Source of the DNA: Flavobacterium psychrotolerans | Lineage (GTDB): Bacteria > Bacteroidota > Bacteroidia > Flavobacteriales > Flavobacteriaceae | DNA length: 64,000 bases | Assembly: GCF_003097635.1 (NCBI RefSeq) | Contig: NZ_QCZI01000009.1 | Span: forward strand, 62,001 to 126,000 | Direction of reading: 5' to 3' | Shown: piece after piece, positions 16,574 to 26,017 of the stretch | How positions within the stretch are numbered: the first letter of the stretch is position 1 | Layout of the letters: every line of letters starts with the position of its first letter | Made by a program: the position numbers and the translations under genes | Notes under the pieces: generated by a model | Told to the model about the DNA's origin: nothing | Seen by the model: only the letters and a program-made list of their open reading frames with translations | The model's database searches: none

Positions 16574-17145
16574 TGGAAAATCTCATTCACATTCACAAGA
16601 CTTTCGAAAAAGTCGTTTATATCGACAAGAAAATCAACAACAGGGAATTTGACGGTTGCATTTTCAAGAACTGCGATTTCTCGAATAGTGATTTCTCATA
16701 TAATACCTTTATGGATTGCGAGTTTATTGATTGCAATTTGGCCATGACACAATTAGCTGGAACAAGTTTAAAAACCGTGAGCTTTAAAAATTGCAAATTA
16801 CTAGGCATTCAATTCCATACTTGTGATGACTTTTTGTTTGCCGTGAATTTTCAGGATTGCGTTTTGGACTACTCCTCGTTTGCCAACAAGAAAATGCCGA
16901 AAACCCATTTCAATTCCTGTTCCCTAAAAGAAGTTTCTTTTATAGGAACCCATCTTTCGAATTCTGTTTTTGAAAATTGTAATTTAGAAGGAACCATCTT
17001 TAATGACACGCTACTGACAGGCGTTAATTTTAAGTCGGCCTACAACTATAAAATTGATCCCGAGTTTAATCCAATGAAAAAAGCAAAGTTTTCAATGCAA
17101 GGAATCCCGGGGCTTTTAGAGAAATATGATATTAAAATTGAGTAA
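16573..17145 (+). CDS. Pentapeptide-repeat protein
   Basis: This 190-aa protein is built almost wholly of pentapeptide repeats, with phenylalanine or leucine centred every five residues (CIFKN CDFSN SDFSY and so on), broken by a short loop near residue 90. It should fold as a right-handed quadrilateral beta-helix. Some relatives (Qnr, McbG, MfpA) mimic DNA and protect gyrase, but many have unknown roles, and the C-rich repeats here do not prove gyrase protection. It overlaps DUF6095 by one base. Confidence 0.85.
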   Translation: MENLIHIHKTFEKVVYIDKKINNREFDGCIFKNCDFSNSDFSYNTFMDCEFIDCNLAMTQLAGTSLKTVSFKNCKLLGIQFHTCDDFLFAVNFQDCVLDYSSFANKKMPKTHFNSCSLKEVSFIGTHLSNSVFENCNLEGTIFNDTLLTGVNFKSAYNYKIDPEFNPMKKAKFSMQGIPGLLEKYDIKIE

Positions 17146-17146
17146 T

Positions 17147-17181
17147 CCTCACCCCCCAACCCCTCTCCAAAGGAGATGGGA
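17147..17181. repeat. C-rich/G-rich intergenic palindrome
   Basis: A run of C-rich sequence passes through CTCCAAAGGAG into GGG. It is related in style to 13883-13902 and directly precedes the structured repeat at 17211. Confidence 0.4.
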
Positions 17182-17210
17182 GCCGAACCGTCGAAATGAA
17201 TAATTCAAAC

Positions 17211-17333
17211 CTTAGCCCTGATTACTTCACTTTTTTTCTATTTTCATCGGAGTTCAGTGAACTTCGTTTGCAGTGGTAATCCTTTTTTGAGGAACGAAAA
17301 AAAAGATTGAAACGAATAGCAGGAAACAGCTCC
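17211..17333 (+). repeat. Structured intergenic repeat, copy A (candidate ncRNA/leader)
   Basis: This segment shares with 61889-61956 the 12-base block CTTAGCCCTGAT at its 5' end and the AGCAGGAA block near its 3' end, with GATTG-AACG between. In copy A a hairpin AGTTC-AGT-GAACT (17250-17262) is enclosed by GATTAC/GTAATC and CACT/AGTG pairings, and a second arm pairs TTTTTT with AAAAAA. The element ends five bases before the ATG of the next gene, so it makes up that gene's leader. Confidence 0.6.
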
Positions 17334-17338
17334 AAAAA

Positions 17339-17710
17339 ATGAAAAAAAATATACTACTTCCTTCACTCCTATTGCTCTTTTCGTGCTACAATGTAGAACG
17401 CAATTGCAAGGATTTTAAAACTGGAAAATACCAATCTGAAATTTTGATTGATGGCGTAAAAAAACAGAGCACTTCTATTAGAACCGATTCGATGGTCATA
17501 GAAACCTATGAAGGAAAAACGGATACGGCTTCGATTCGGTGGATTAATGATTGCGAGTATGTTTTGCAGAAATTGAATCCTAAGAATATGGCTGAAAAAA
17601 AGGCAATTGACATTAAAATTTTGACAACATCAAAAAATTCCTATACCTTTGAATTTGGAAGTATAGGAAGTAATGCCAAACAAAAAGGGACTGCAACCCG
17701 AATCAACTAA
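17339..17710 (+). CDS. Small lipoprotein of unknown function
   Basis: This 123-aa protein has a lipoprotein signal (LLLLFSCYN, Cys about 16) followed by a beta-rich domain with RWINDCEY and a C-terminal EFGSIGSNAKQKG. It is a small family that I recall from flavobacteria and have seen mislabelled as DNA topoisomerase IV; no topoisomerase domain is present. Its whole leader is the repeat ending at 17333. The terC gene starts 10 bases after its stop. Confidence 0.75.
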   Translation: MKKNILLPSLLLLFSCYNVERNCKDFKTGKYQSEILIDGVKKQSTSIRTDSMVIETYEGKTDTASIRWINDCEYVLQKLNPKNMAEKKAIDIKILTTSKNSYTFEFGSIGSNAKQKGTATRIN

Positions 17711-17720
17711 AATCAACTAA

Positions 17721-18497
17721 ATGGAAGTTTTTTTAAACCCGAATGCCTGGATTGCCTTATTAACATTGACTTTTTTAGAGATTGTTTTAGGAATAGACAA
17801 TATCATTTTTATCTCTATTGCTACTGGGAAATTACCCGAAGAAAAACGAAAAAAAGCCACGAAAATCGGAATGTTCTTAGCCATGTTTATGAGAATAGCA
17901 TTGCTGTTGGGGATTACGGTGTTAATTGCAATGAAAGAACCCTGGTTTAGTATTGACTTGAATTGGATTAGCGCGCAAATTTCCGGCCAAAGCATTATTT
18001 TATTTCTTGGAGGATTATTTTTAATTTACAAGAGCACCAAGGAAATCCGCGAGAAAGTGGAAGAAAAAGGGGAAGAGGAAAAGGAACTAAAAAAATCAGC
18101 GGCAAAATCTTTTGGGAATGTCATTGTGCAAATTATTTTAATTGATTTGGTTTTCTCATTTGACAGCATTCTTACTGCCGTAGGAATGACCAATGGAGTT
18201 GAAGGTGCTATTTATATTATGATTACCGCGGTAGTTATATCAGTATTGATTATGATGCAATTTGCCGTTCCTGTAGGAAATTTTGTAAACAAACATCCCT
18301 CGATTCAAATTTTAGGGTTGTCCTTTTTGATCTTAATTGGATTTATGTTAATTACCGAAAGTGCCCACTTAGCGAATGCTTCCTTTTTTGGCAATCATGT
18401 TGATGTGGTCCCTAAAGGCTATTTGTATTTTGCCATTTCATTTTCACTTTTAGTGGAGGTTTTGAATATGAAAATGTCTAAAAATAAAAACAAATAA
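17721..18497 (+). CDS. TerC-family membrane protein
   Basis: This 258-aa integral membrane protein has about seven helices. The TerC marks are the two inverted-repeat motifs LEIVLGIDNIIFI (about 19-31) and IDLVFSFDSILTAVGM (about 140-155), whose Asp residues are thought to bind metal. A charged cytoplasmic loop (EKGEEEKELKK) separates the halves. Members export Mn2+ or act with tellurite-resistance proteins; Mn2+ export is the most likely role. I see no yybP-ykoY-like riboswitch before it. Confidence 0.9.
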   Translation: MEVFLNPNAWIALLTLTFLEIVLGIDNIIFISIATGKLPEEKRKKATKIGMFLAMFMRIALLLGITVLIAMKEPWFSIDLNWISAQISGQSIILFLGGLFLIYKSTKEIREKVEEKGEEEKELKKSAAKSFGNVIVQIILIDLVFSFDSILTAVGMTNGVEGAIYIMITAVVISVLIMMQFAVPVGNFVNKHPSIQILGLSFLILIGFMLITESAHLANASFFGNHVDVVPKGYLYFAISFSLLVEVLNMKMSKNKNK

Positions 18498-18525
18498 CTA
18501 GGCGTAATTTAGGGGAAGAACGAAA

Positions 18526-19827
18526 TTATAAATTCTGTATCACCTCTAAAACATCCTTAAAATCTGGCCGTTTTTTATAATCCTCATCCAGACAGGAATT
18601 CATAATGGAGGAAATTTTTTGAAATTTATTTTCATCAGAATAGGTCGTTCTGGTTAAAATATCCTCCATAAAACATCCAAAAGCACGCACATCAAGACGT
18701 TCAATTCCTTTTGAAAACGAACTGTTTTTGTCGTAAAAAGAAGCAGCTCCAAAATCCCCTAAATAGCCGTATCCATCAATCCTATATAATGTATTGTGGG
18801 CGTATAAATCACCATGAAGGATTCCTTTGTTGTGCAGGTGTTTTGCTGCCGAAGCAATGCTGGTTATCAATTCTATTGCTTCTAGCCATTCGAATTTTTG
18901 ATCTGAAGCAAAAACATCTCTGGAACAGGTTTCCAAACTGGGAGGATTACCAAGATTTGTAAACTCCGGAGCGATTAATTCCATTACAAAACCCTGCTTA
19001 TTTTCTGGATGTTTTTGTATTTGAGCTAAAAGCGGCACTAAGTTGGGATGATTCCCTGTTGCTAAGCACGTTGCCAATTCGTCGCTGGGATAGCCATCGC
19101 TAGTAACCTTCCCTTTAAACAATTTAATTGCAACAGATTTTTGTCTTGTTTTCCAAAATGCTTTGTAGATAAACCCTGAAGCTCCTTCTCCCAATTGTTC
19201 TTGTAGCTCCAGTTCTTCCCAAGAGATAAATTCTATTTCAGGATAATCCATAACTTTTGATGAGCAGGGATTTCCGGAAAATGCTAACCAGGATAATCGG
19301 GGCAATTCAATGAGCCATTGCGGCAATTCTTGTAATTGATTTGCTGAAATTCTTAAAAGTTCTAAATTTCTACAATTTGCCATTTCTGAAGGCAAGTGCA
19401 TAAGCTGATTCCCTGCTAAAGCACATTTTTGTAGTTGCACGCACTTTCCTATTGAATTTGGAAGGCAAGCAATTTTATTGTCCGTTAGGATCAACCATCG
19501 TAATTTTTTGGGGAATGCATTTTCTGGAATGAATGCTATTTTGTTTGATTTGAAGCCAACCATGCTTAATTCGGGGCAATCGGCTAGTACTTTTGGAAAT
19601 TCTCTAAATTCATTGTTCGCGAAAAATACAATTTTTAGTTTTTTAAATTTTCCGAAATCAGCAGGTAAAGCACTTAGTTTATTATTCGATAAATCTAAGA
19701 TTTCTAGGGTATCGCACCATTCAAATAATTCTCTTGGAAATTCAGTCAAGCCTTCGGCTATTTCAATATGTTTTACTTCAGACAAGGAATTATTTTGAAC
19801 ACAATTTTTTATAATATTCGATTTCAT
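18526..19827 (-). CDS. Leucine-rich-repeat protein kinase
   Basis: This 433-aa fusion has LRRs at about residues 20-185 (repeated LxxLxLSNNKLSxLP units) and a eukaryotic-like kinase domain at about 207-433. The kinase is catalytically complete: G-loop GEGASGF (213-219), Lys about 235 in VAIK, a Glu near 250, catalytic loop HGDLYAHN (Asp 340, Asn 345) and GDFG (Asp 358). The HRD Arg is Gly, so it is a non-RD kinase. No signal peptide or transmembrane helix is visible, so it is cytoplasmic. It follows parC by 111 bases on the same strand and converges with terC. Targets are unknown; the LRRs probably sense or recruit a protein partner. Confidence 0.88.
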   Translation of the reverse strand: MKSNIIKNCVQNNSLSEVKHIEIAEGLTEFPRELFEWCDTLEILDLSNNKLSALPADFGKFKKLKIVFFANNEFREFPKVLADCPELSMVGFKSNKIAFIPENAFPKKLRWLILTDNKIACLPNSIGKCVQLQKCALAGNQLMHLPSEMANCRNLELLRISANQLQELPQWLIELPRLSWLAFSGNPCSSKVMDYPEIEFISWEELELQEQLGEGASGFIYKAFWKTRQKSVAIKLFKGKVTSDGYPSDELATCLATGNHPNLVPLLAQIQKHPENKQGFVMELIAPEFTNLGNPPSLETCSRDVFASDQKFEWLEAIELITSIASAAKHLHNKGILHGDLYAHNTLYRIDGYGYLGDFGAASFYDKNSSFSKGIERLDVRAFGCFMEDILTRTTYSDENKFQKISSIMNSCLDEDYKKRPDFKDVLEVIQNL

Positions 19828-19938
19828 AAATGGTAAATATTCTAATCCCTTGTCTTTTTTATTTGGTCAATAAACGGCCAAAATTCTAAAAAACACAATA
19901 AAAATTTCGAAAGTGGATTTTGTTTTTTGCTACTTTAA

Positions 19939-22647
19939 TTATTCTAATGACAAGGTAATTTGACCGTCATCATCGAGTTGAATATCACCATCATTTAATT
20001 CAATTTGGGTATTACCATGCACTTCTAATTCTTCCGGCACAACTTCTTCAGGAATCTCATAAGGCAATGACTCCAACAAATTAACCTGCTTTAATTTATC
20101 GGCAGTCAACTGGTTGCCTAATGCCTTGAACCCTTTTACGGTGATGAAAGATTCTATATCTACTGTTACATTTTCTTTTTGCACGCCCTTAACTTTTGCA
20201 AAAACCAATTCTGCTACAGGTCGATAATCCGTGGCGACAATTTCCAGTTGCGAGTTGGGATGTTCGGTTATAAAACTTTCTTCCTTATTTTCAGTTTCTA
20301 CCAAGAATCTTTTAATGTAATAGCGTTCTTTCTCTCCGTCATAATATATGGCTGAAATCGGTTTTTTCGGAATCCATTTTTCTAAAACTACCATGTCTTC
20401 GTCAAAATGAGTCGTCAATTCTGGCGTTATCACTTTTAGTTTACCTGATTGCGAAATCACTAAAATTTTATCATTCGGTCTGAATTCTCCAAGCAATTCT
20501 CCCCTCGCATCAACGTTCAATTTTTGAACCGTGTCGTCAAACCAAACTTTTCTTGGCAGTAAAGTGGAGATTCCTTTTTCTTTGATTTCGATTTTTTTGA
20601 TTGGATATTTCGTCACCAAATTCCCTTTGGATGCGCGTCCTTTAATCGCTAAACTGGCAAAATCAATGTCGAATTTCAATTTTTTAACACTGCCCACTTG
20701 GCGCAATAAAATAGTAATTACTTCGGCTTCCCCGTTTGGATTGCAGGTGAAATATAAAATTTGTGAACCCGCAGTCTCATTCGTCAAATCATAAAGTTTA
20801 TCCCGAGTTACTCCGGAAACATTGAAACGTTTGATATAAGTGGGGCCTGATTTTCCATCTCGGTAAATCATGTTGTAAATCGTTCGTTTATCGCTTTTGT
20901 CAAAAATGGCGATATGAATAATGTCTTTTCCGATGAATTTTTTTTCGTCTACTTTACAAATCATCATTTTACCGTCACGCAGAAAAACAATCACGTCATC
21001 AATATCAGAACAGTCAGTAACGTATTCGTCTTTTTTCAAGCCCGTACCCACAAAACCTTCTTCCCTATTGACATACAGTTTTGTATTTCTTAAAGCTACT
21101 TTTGTCGCTTCGATATTATCGAAACTTCGCAATTCCGTTTGGCGTTCCCGACCTTTCCCGTATTTCTCTTTTAATTTTGCAAAAAAAGCAATGGCAAAAT
21201 CGATTAGATGTTCCAAGTCGAATTTTACTTGTTCGATATCGCCTTCCAGAGCCTCAATCTTATCTTGGGCTTTGTTGCTGTCAAATTTAGAAATACGCAT
21301 AATCCGAATATCCAACAACCTAAGAATATCTTCTTCAGTAACGGCTCGTTTCAGGTGTTTTATGTGCGGTTTCAAACCTTTATCTACGGCATTGATTACG
21401 CCCTCTCTGCTAGTTTCTTCTTCAATATCACGGTATATTTTATTTTCGATAAAAATACGTTCCAAAGACAGGAAATGCCATTGTTCTTCAAGTTCCCTCA
21501 ATTGGATTTCAAGTTCGCTTTTTAGTAATTGTACGGTTCTGTTTGTCGAAATTTTCAACATATCCGAAACGCCAATAAATAGGGGTTTATTGTCTTCAAT
21601 CACGCAACCCAATGGTGCGACCGAAGTTTCACAACCCGTGAATGCAAACAATGCATCAATGGTTTTATCTGGAGAAACCCCTGGAAAAAGATGGATTAAG
21701 ATCTCGACATCGGCAGCGGTATTGTCTTCTATTTTCTTGATTTTGATTTTCCCTTTTTCATTGGCTTTCAAAATACTGTCAATCAAAGTGGTTGTATTGG
21801 TCGAAAACGGAATTTGGGAAATCACCAACGTGTTTTTGTCCAATTGTGCAATTTTTGCGCGAACACGAACGCGTCCGCCACGCATTCCGTCATTATAATT
21901 GGAAACATCAGCAATACCTGCGGTCATGAAATCTGGAAAAATCTGGAAGGGTTTTCCTTTTAATATTTTTATGGAAGCATCAATCAATTCATTAAAATTG
22001 TGGGGCAACACTTTCGTAGATAGTCCAACAGCAATCCCTTCAGCTCCTTGTGCCAAAAGCAATGGAAATTTAACAGGAAGGTTATTCGGTTCCGCACGAC
22101 GACCATCATAAGAAACGCCCCAATCGGTAATTTTTGGAGAATACAGAACCTCCAAAGCAAATTTAGACAAACGTGCCTCGATGTAACGGGAAGCCGCAGC
22201 GCTGTCGCCCGTTAAAATATTCCCCCAGTTTCCCTGGCAATCAATCAATAATTCTTTTTGTCCAATTTGCACCATGGCATCCCCAATACTCTGATCTCCG
22301 TGTGGATGGTATTGCATGGTATGACCAACAACATTGGCTACTTTGTTGTACCGACCATCATCTAACTCTTTCAAAGAATGCATAATTCGGCGTTGCACCG
22401 GTTTAAATCCGTCCTCGATAGCAGGTACAGCACGCTCTAGAATTACATAGGAAGCATAATCCAGAAACCAGTCTTTGTACATTCCGGTGACTTTGGTAAT
22501 GGTGTCGGTGCTGTCTTCGTTATTTTCGTAAAAATGTTGCATTCCTCCCGAAGTTTTTATGTCTTCGAATCCTTCTTCGTTCGTTGACTCGAACGCTTCA
22601 TTGTTTTCGTCTTCGTTGGGGATGATGTTATCTTCTTCGTCTTTCAT
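19939..22647 (-). CDS. parC: DNA topoisomerase IV subunit A
   Basis: This 902-aa subunit cleaves and rejoins DNA in type IIA topoisomerase IV. The active-site Tyr is about 155 in AAASRYIEAR, inside the winged-helix region with HPHGDQSIGDAM at about 114-125. A long coiled-coil and a beta-propeller-like C-terminal domain follow. Its acidic N-terminal extension (about 50 residues of D/E/N) and acidic C terminus are unusual but low-complexity. Its partner parE is upstream on the same strand, with the HEPN and MNT genes between them. It could also be called a GyrA homologue, but pairing with the adjacent ParE-type B subunit supports topoisomerase IV. Confidence 0.93.
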   Translation of the reverse strand: MKDEEDNIIPNEDENNEAFESTNEEGFEDIKTSGGMQHFYENNEDSTDTITKVTGMYKDWFLDYASYVILERAVPAIEDGFKPVQRRIMHSLKELDDGRYNKVANVVGHTMQYHPHGDQSIGDAMVQIGQKELLIDCQGNWGNILTGDSAAASRYIEARLSKFALEVLYSPKITDWGVSYDGRRAEPNNLPVKFPLLLAQGAEGIAVGLSTKVLPHNFNELIDASIKILKGKPFQIFPDFMTAGIADVSNYNDGMRGGRVRVRAKIAQLDKNTLVISQIPFSTNTTTLIDSILKANEKGKIKIKKIEDNTAADVEILIHLFPGVSPDKTIDALFAFTGCETSVAPLGCVIEDNKPLFIGVSDMLKISTNRTVQLLKSELEIQLRELEEQWHFLSLERIFIENKIYRDIEEETSREGVINAVDKGLKPHIKHLKRAVTEEDILRLLDIRIMRISKFDSNKAQDKIEALEGDIEQVKFDLEHLIDFAIAFFAKLKEKYGKGRERQTELRSFDNIEATKVALRNTKLYVNREEGFVGTGLKKDEYVTDCSDIDDVIVFLRDGKMMICKVDEKKFIGKDIIHIAIFDKSDKRTIYNMIYRDGKSGPTYIKRFNVSGVTRDKLYDLTNETAGSQILYFTCNPNGEAEVITILLRQVGSVKKLKFDIDFASLAIKGRASKGNLVTKYPIKKIEIKEKGISTLLPRKVWFDDTVQKLNVDARGELLGEFRPNDKILVISQSGKLKVITPELTTHFDEDMVVLEKWIPKKPISAIYYDGEKERYYIKRFLVETENKEESFITEHPNSQLEIVATDYRPVAELVFAKVKGVQKENVTVDIESFITVKGFKALGNQLTADKLKQVNLLESLPYEIPEEVVPEELEVHGNTQIELNDGDIQLDDDGQITLSLE

Positions 22648-22667
22648 TTACCTTAAATCGATGCTAT

Positions 22668-22970
22668 TTATTTTTTATAAAATACTTTACCCACTCTATT
22701 TATATGATCTTCCAAACTCGGAGCATTAAGCAATTTATAAATTGAAATGTCAAACAAATAAGGAGTATTTAAATCGTCAATTTCAGAAGTTATTTTTCCA
22801 ATTAAATCATATTTCAAATCATTTCCGAATAATGTTAAATCAATATCTGAACCTGTTCTATAATTGCCTTTGGCTCTTGAACCATAGATAATTACTTTTT
22901 CAATTTCAGGATGTTTCTTGAAAGCAGAATTGATTTTATCGATAGTTTCTTGGTTTAGTCCAAATTCCAT
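22668..22970 (-). CDS. mntA: MNT-type nucleotidyltransferase (antitoxin-like)
   Basis: This 100-aa minimal nucleotidyltransferase carries the defining motif GSRAKGNYRTGSDIDL (G30-S31-X10-D42-X-D44). In MNT-HEPN pairs the MNT protein neutralises the HEPN toxin, in characterised cases by adding AMP to a tyrosine of the toxin. Its ATG overlaps the HEPN stop (TAATG). It ends 20 bases before the parC start. The gene symbol follows the MntA/HepT naming of characterised pairs. Confidence 0.88.
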   Translation of the reverse strand: MEFGLNQETIDKINSAFKKHPEIEKVIIYGSRAKGNYRTGSDIDLTLFGNDLKYDLIGKITSEIDDLNTPYLFDISIYKLLNAPSLEDHINRVGKVFYKK

Positions 22971-23374
22971 TATAAAAAGGTTTTCATTTTAGTATAAAAT
23001 TTTTCGATTAAAGGAAAATATATATCTTTAATTTTATAATATTCCACATCTAAAATATTTCCGTGATAAGTATGTACTGTCTTGTTTCTACTTTCAATCA
23101 TATCCATCCAAATTTGTCCTTCTTCAATTATTTCATTCTGAAAAGCCATTCTTGTTGCATCTTTTGAACCTATAATCCCCAACAATCCTTTATCCAGTAG
23201 GAAATCTTTCATTACTTTCCAAGCTAATTCATGTGTGAATTCAAACCGTTGAACCGTTCCTTCCTTTTCTAAATCGGAAGGGTTTTCGTAATCTTTTATA
23301 GCGATTTTAAAAACTTTAAAGGCGTTTTCAAAATTAGCAAACCTTTGTTCCCAACGTATATCTTGATTTTCCAT
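22970..23374 (-). CDS. hepT: HEPN-domain protein, HI0074 family (HepT-like toxin)
   Basis: This 134-aa all-helical protein belongs to the HI0074/HEPN family. It carries R96-X4-H101-X-Y103 (SRNKTVHTY), the RX4HXY ribonuclease motif, and the Tyr is the residue AMPylated in characterised HepT. The start at 23374 (MENQDIRWEQR) is preferred to one 24 bases earlier, which would run into parE. The order HEPN then MNT, with an ATG/stop overlap, is the usual one. It begins 10 bases after the parE stop, so it is likely co-transcribed with both topoisomerase genes. Confidence 0.87.
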   Translation of the reverse strand: MENQDIRWEQRFANFENAFKVFKIAIKDYENPSDLEKEGTVQRFEFTHELAWKVMKDFLLDKGLLGIIGSKDATRMAFQNEIIEEGQIWMDMIESRNKTVHTYHGNILDVEYYKIKDIYFPLIEKFYTKMKTFL

Positions 23375-23384
23375 AGTTTTTAAT

Positions 23385-25247
23385 TTAACTTGCTTCAATC
23401 GTATCTAATTCCACCTTCAAGTTCTTAATGATAAATTCTTGTCTGTCGGGCGTGTTTTTACCCATATAAAATGACAACAACTGCTCTATTGACGTGTTTT
23501 TATCCATCATAATGGGGTCGAGCCGAATAGTTTCCCCTATGAAATTCTTGAACTCGTCAGGAGAAATTTCTCCCAGTCCCTTAAATCGGGTGATTTCCGG
23601 TTTGGGTTTCAGTTTTTCTATGGCCGCTTTTCGTTCGTCATCCGAATAACAATAGATGGTTTCTTTCTTGTTTCGAACCCTGAAAAGTGGTGTTTGCAAA
23701 ATGTACAAATGTCCTTCTTTTATTAATTCCGGAAAAAATTGCAGAAAGAACGTTATCAATAACAATCGAATGTGCATGCCATCAACATCGGCATCGGTGG
23801 CAATTACAATGTTGTTGTAACGCAGTTTTTCCAAACCGTCTTCAATATCCAAAGCCGCTTGCAACAAATTGAACTCTTCGTTTTCATACACAATTTTTTT
23901 GCTCATTCCATAACAATTCAGTGGTTTCCCGCGAAGGCTAAAAACGGCCTGCGTATTCACATCCCGAGATTTAGTAATGGATCCCGAAGCAGAATCTCCC
24001 TCGGTGATAAAAAGCGTACTGTCCAGATTTTTTGGATTCTTGGTATCAGGAAGGTGTGCGCGACAATCTCTTAATTTTTTGTTGTGCAAATTGGCTTTTT
24101 TGGCTCGATCTGTTGCCAATTTTCGAATACCGGAAAGTTCTTTACGTTCCCGTTCCGCTTGCAAAATTTTTCGCAAAAGCGCATCAGAAGTTGCGGGATT
24201 TTTATGCAAGTAACTGTCTAATTTATTTTTTACGAAATCGTTCACAAAAGTACGAACAGACGGCATTCCGGGTTCTGAACCCATATCGGTAGAACCTAAT
24301 TTGGTTTTGGTTTGCGACTCAAAAACAGGCTCCATTACTTTTATACTGATGGCCGTTACTACGGATTTTCGTACATCTGACGCTTCAAAACCTTTGTTGT
24401 AAAACTCCCGTATCGTTTTTACAATGGCTTCCCGATAAGCCGCAAGGTGCGTTCCTCCTTGCGTTGTATTCTGTCCGTTTACAAATGAGTGGTATTCCTC
24501 GCTGTATTGAGTTTTGCTGTGCGTTAAGGCAATCTCAATATCATCGCCTTTAAGGTGAATGATGGGATATTCCAAATCATCGGCGTGAATAGTTTCTTCC
24601 AATAAATCTTTCAACCCATTTTCAGAAAAATATTTTTCGCCGTTGAATAGTATCGTCAACCCATTATTCAGATAACAATAGTTTTTGAGCATTTTGATCA
24701 CATACTCATATCGGTACTTATAATTTTTAAAAATCGTTTCATCAGGAGTAAAAGTAACTTTGGTACCTTTTCGTTTGGTGGTTTCGATGACGTCTTCTTC
24801 AAGAACCAAATTTCCTGCCGAGAATTCAGCTACTTTCTGTTTGTCATCACGAACGGATTCCACGCGAAAATAATTAGACAACGCATTAACCGCTTTGGTA
24901 CCAACTCCATTCAAACCAACGGATTTCTTAAATGCCAAGGAATCATATTTTCCGCCTGTATTCATTTTAGAAACTACATCAATGACTTTTCCTAACGGGA
25001 TTCCTCGACCGTAATCCCTAACGGAAACGGTTTTGTCTTTGATGGTCACTTCAATTGTTTTTCCCGCACCCATAACGAACTCATCGATGCAGTTGTCCAA
25101 AACTTCTTTCAATAAAATATAAATTCCATCATCAGACGAAGAACCATCACCTAGTTTGCCAATGTACATTCCAGGACGCATCCGGATGTGTTCTTTCCAG
25201 TCGAGTGAGCGAATATTGTCTTCAGTGTATTGATTTTGATCTGACAT
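23385..25247 (-). CDS. parE: DNA topoisomerase IV subunit B
   Basis: This 620-aa ATPase subunit has a GHKL ATP-binding domain ([31 protein letters not shown]), a transducer domain with QGGTH, and a TOPRIM domain with EGDSASGS and DADVDGMHI. It pairs with parC downstream in the same operon. An upstream -7 box at 25312-25319 probably serves the whole parE-HEPN-MNT-parC run. GyrB is the main alternative, but the adjacency to the A subunit and the length fit the ParE-type subunit of flavobacteria. Confidence 0.93.
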   Translation of the reverse strand: MSDQNQYTEDNIRSLDWKEHIRMRPGMYIGKLGDGSSSDDGIYILLKEVLDNCIDEFVMGAGKTIEVTIKDKTVSVRDYGRGIPLGKVIDVVSKMNTGGKYDSLAFKKSVGLNGVGTKAVNALSNYFRVESVRDDKQKVAEFSAGNLVLEEDVIETTKRKGTKVTFTPDETIFKNYKYRYEYVIKMLKNYCYLNNGLTILFNGEKYFSENGLKDLLEETIHADDLEYPIIHLKGDDIEIALTHSKTQYSEEYHSFVNGQNTTQGGTHLAAYREAIVKTIREFYNKGFEASDVRKSVVTAISIKVMEPVFESQTKTKLGSTDMGSEPGMPSVRTFVNDFVKNKLDSYLHKNPATSDALLRKILQAERERKELSGIRKLATDRAKKANLHNKKLRDCRAHLPDTKNPKNLDSTLFITEGDSASGSITKSRDVNTQAVFSLRGKPLNCYGMSKKIVYENEEFNLLQAALDIEDGLEKLRYNNIVIATDADVDGMHIRLLLITFFLQFFPELIKEGHLYILQTPLFRVRNKKETIYCYSDDERKAAIEKLKPKPEITRFKGLGEISPDEFKNFIGETIRLDPIMMDKNTSIEQLLSFYMGKNTPDRQEFIIKNLKVELDTIEAS

Positions 25248-25311
25248 TTTGAAATTTATCGAATTTCTGCTAATATAAGGCTTATCGGCAGATTTTAAAA
25301 GAATCAGTCGC

Positions 25312-25338
25312 CAAAGTTATTAAGAATGATATTGACAA
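25312..25338 (-). promoter_or_regulatory. Promoter for parE operon
   Basis: On the minus strand, TAACTTTG (25312-25319) is a -7 box, followed by G. A TTG (25336-25338) 16 bases upstream could be the -33 box. The leader would be about 55-60 bases. Confidence 0.45.
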
Positions 25339-25372
25339 CGAATTTTAGATTTCTGACTGCAAATTTAGGATT

Positions 25373-25900
25373 TTAGATTCCGAAATTTGCAACGATTTCC
25401 CTGAGTTGCTTATCCAATTCTGGATTTGAAATTCTTCCTTTTTCAATATCAAAATTATTATCAAAACTAGGTAATGAAAAAGTAGCTATTACATTTCCGC
25501 CATAAAAAGGAAAGGCATTTTTGGCTATTCCTAAAACGCTTGCTCCACCCTTGGCTCCGGGTGAAGTTGCCATGAGTAACATGGGTTTTTGTTGAAATAT
25601 TTTACCCGTGATTCTGGAACACCAATCAAATATATTCTTGAAAGCAGCCGAATAGTTGCCATTATTTTCCGCCAATGAAATAACCAAAACATCGGCACTG
25701 GCAATTTTAGCCAAAAAAACTTTTGCCAATTCATGTTGTCCGATTTTTTTTTCTATATCTACACTAAATAAAGGCATTTGAAAATCATTCAAATCCAAAA
25801 CCTCTACTTCGGCATTTTCAAAAAGATTTGCGGCATACGTTGCTAATTTTTTATTGATGGAGTTTTTACTGGGACTTCCGCCAAAGGCTATGATTTTCAT
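25373..25900 (-). CDS. NADPH-dependent FMN reductase family protein
   Basis: This 175-aa flavodoxin-fold protein begins MKIIAFGGSPSKNS, the FMN-phosphate loop, and carries the loop SLAENNGNYSAAFKN and ATSPGAKGG near residues 115-125. Members reduce FMN, quinones or azo compounds with NAD(P)H. The start at 25900 is chosen because it begins the flavodoxin strand; the longer upstream frame (to 25939) has no signal. ychF's terminator lies between the two genes, so this gene is probably transcribed separately. Confidence 0.85.
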   Translation of the reverse strand: MKIIAFGGSPSKNSINKKLATYAANLFENAEVEVLDLNDFQMPLFSVDIEKKIGQHELAKVFLAKIASADVLVISLAENNGNYSAAFKNIFDWCSRITGKIFQQKPMLLMATSPGAKGGASVLGIAKNAFPFYGGNVIATFSLPSFDNNFDIEKGRISNPELDKQLREIVANFGI

Positions 25901-25953
25901 AATAATTTCTTTTTTTAAAAGTAATGAAAATTCGAACATAAATTATAAAACAT

Positions 25954-25983
25954 AAAAAAACCTGTAAAATTACTTTACAGGTT
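25954..25983 (-). terminator. Terminator after ychF
   Basis: On the minus strand, a perfect 10-bp stem (25974-25983 with 25959-25968, core AACCTGTAAA) has a 5-base loop and is followed by a T-tract at 25954-25960. It lies 34 bases after the ychF stop. Confidence 0.8.
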
Positions 25984-26017
25984 CTATCTTAACTTGATTC
26001 CTAAATATTAATCCTAA

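Noticed and set aside
17339-17710. Naming the small lipoprotein after topoisomerase IV
   Set aside because: I recall such a label in databases, but the protein has no topoisomerase domain; the real parC and parE lie at 19939-25247.
20921-21898. Long plus-strand frame opposite parC
   Set aside because: It is the antisense shadow of a well-supported gene and has a Ser-rich, low-complexity translation.
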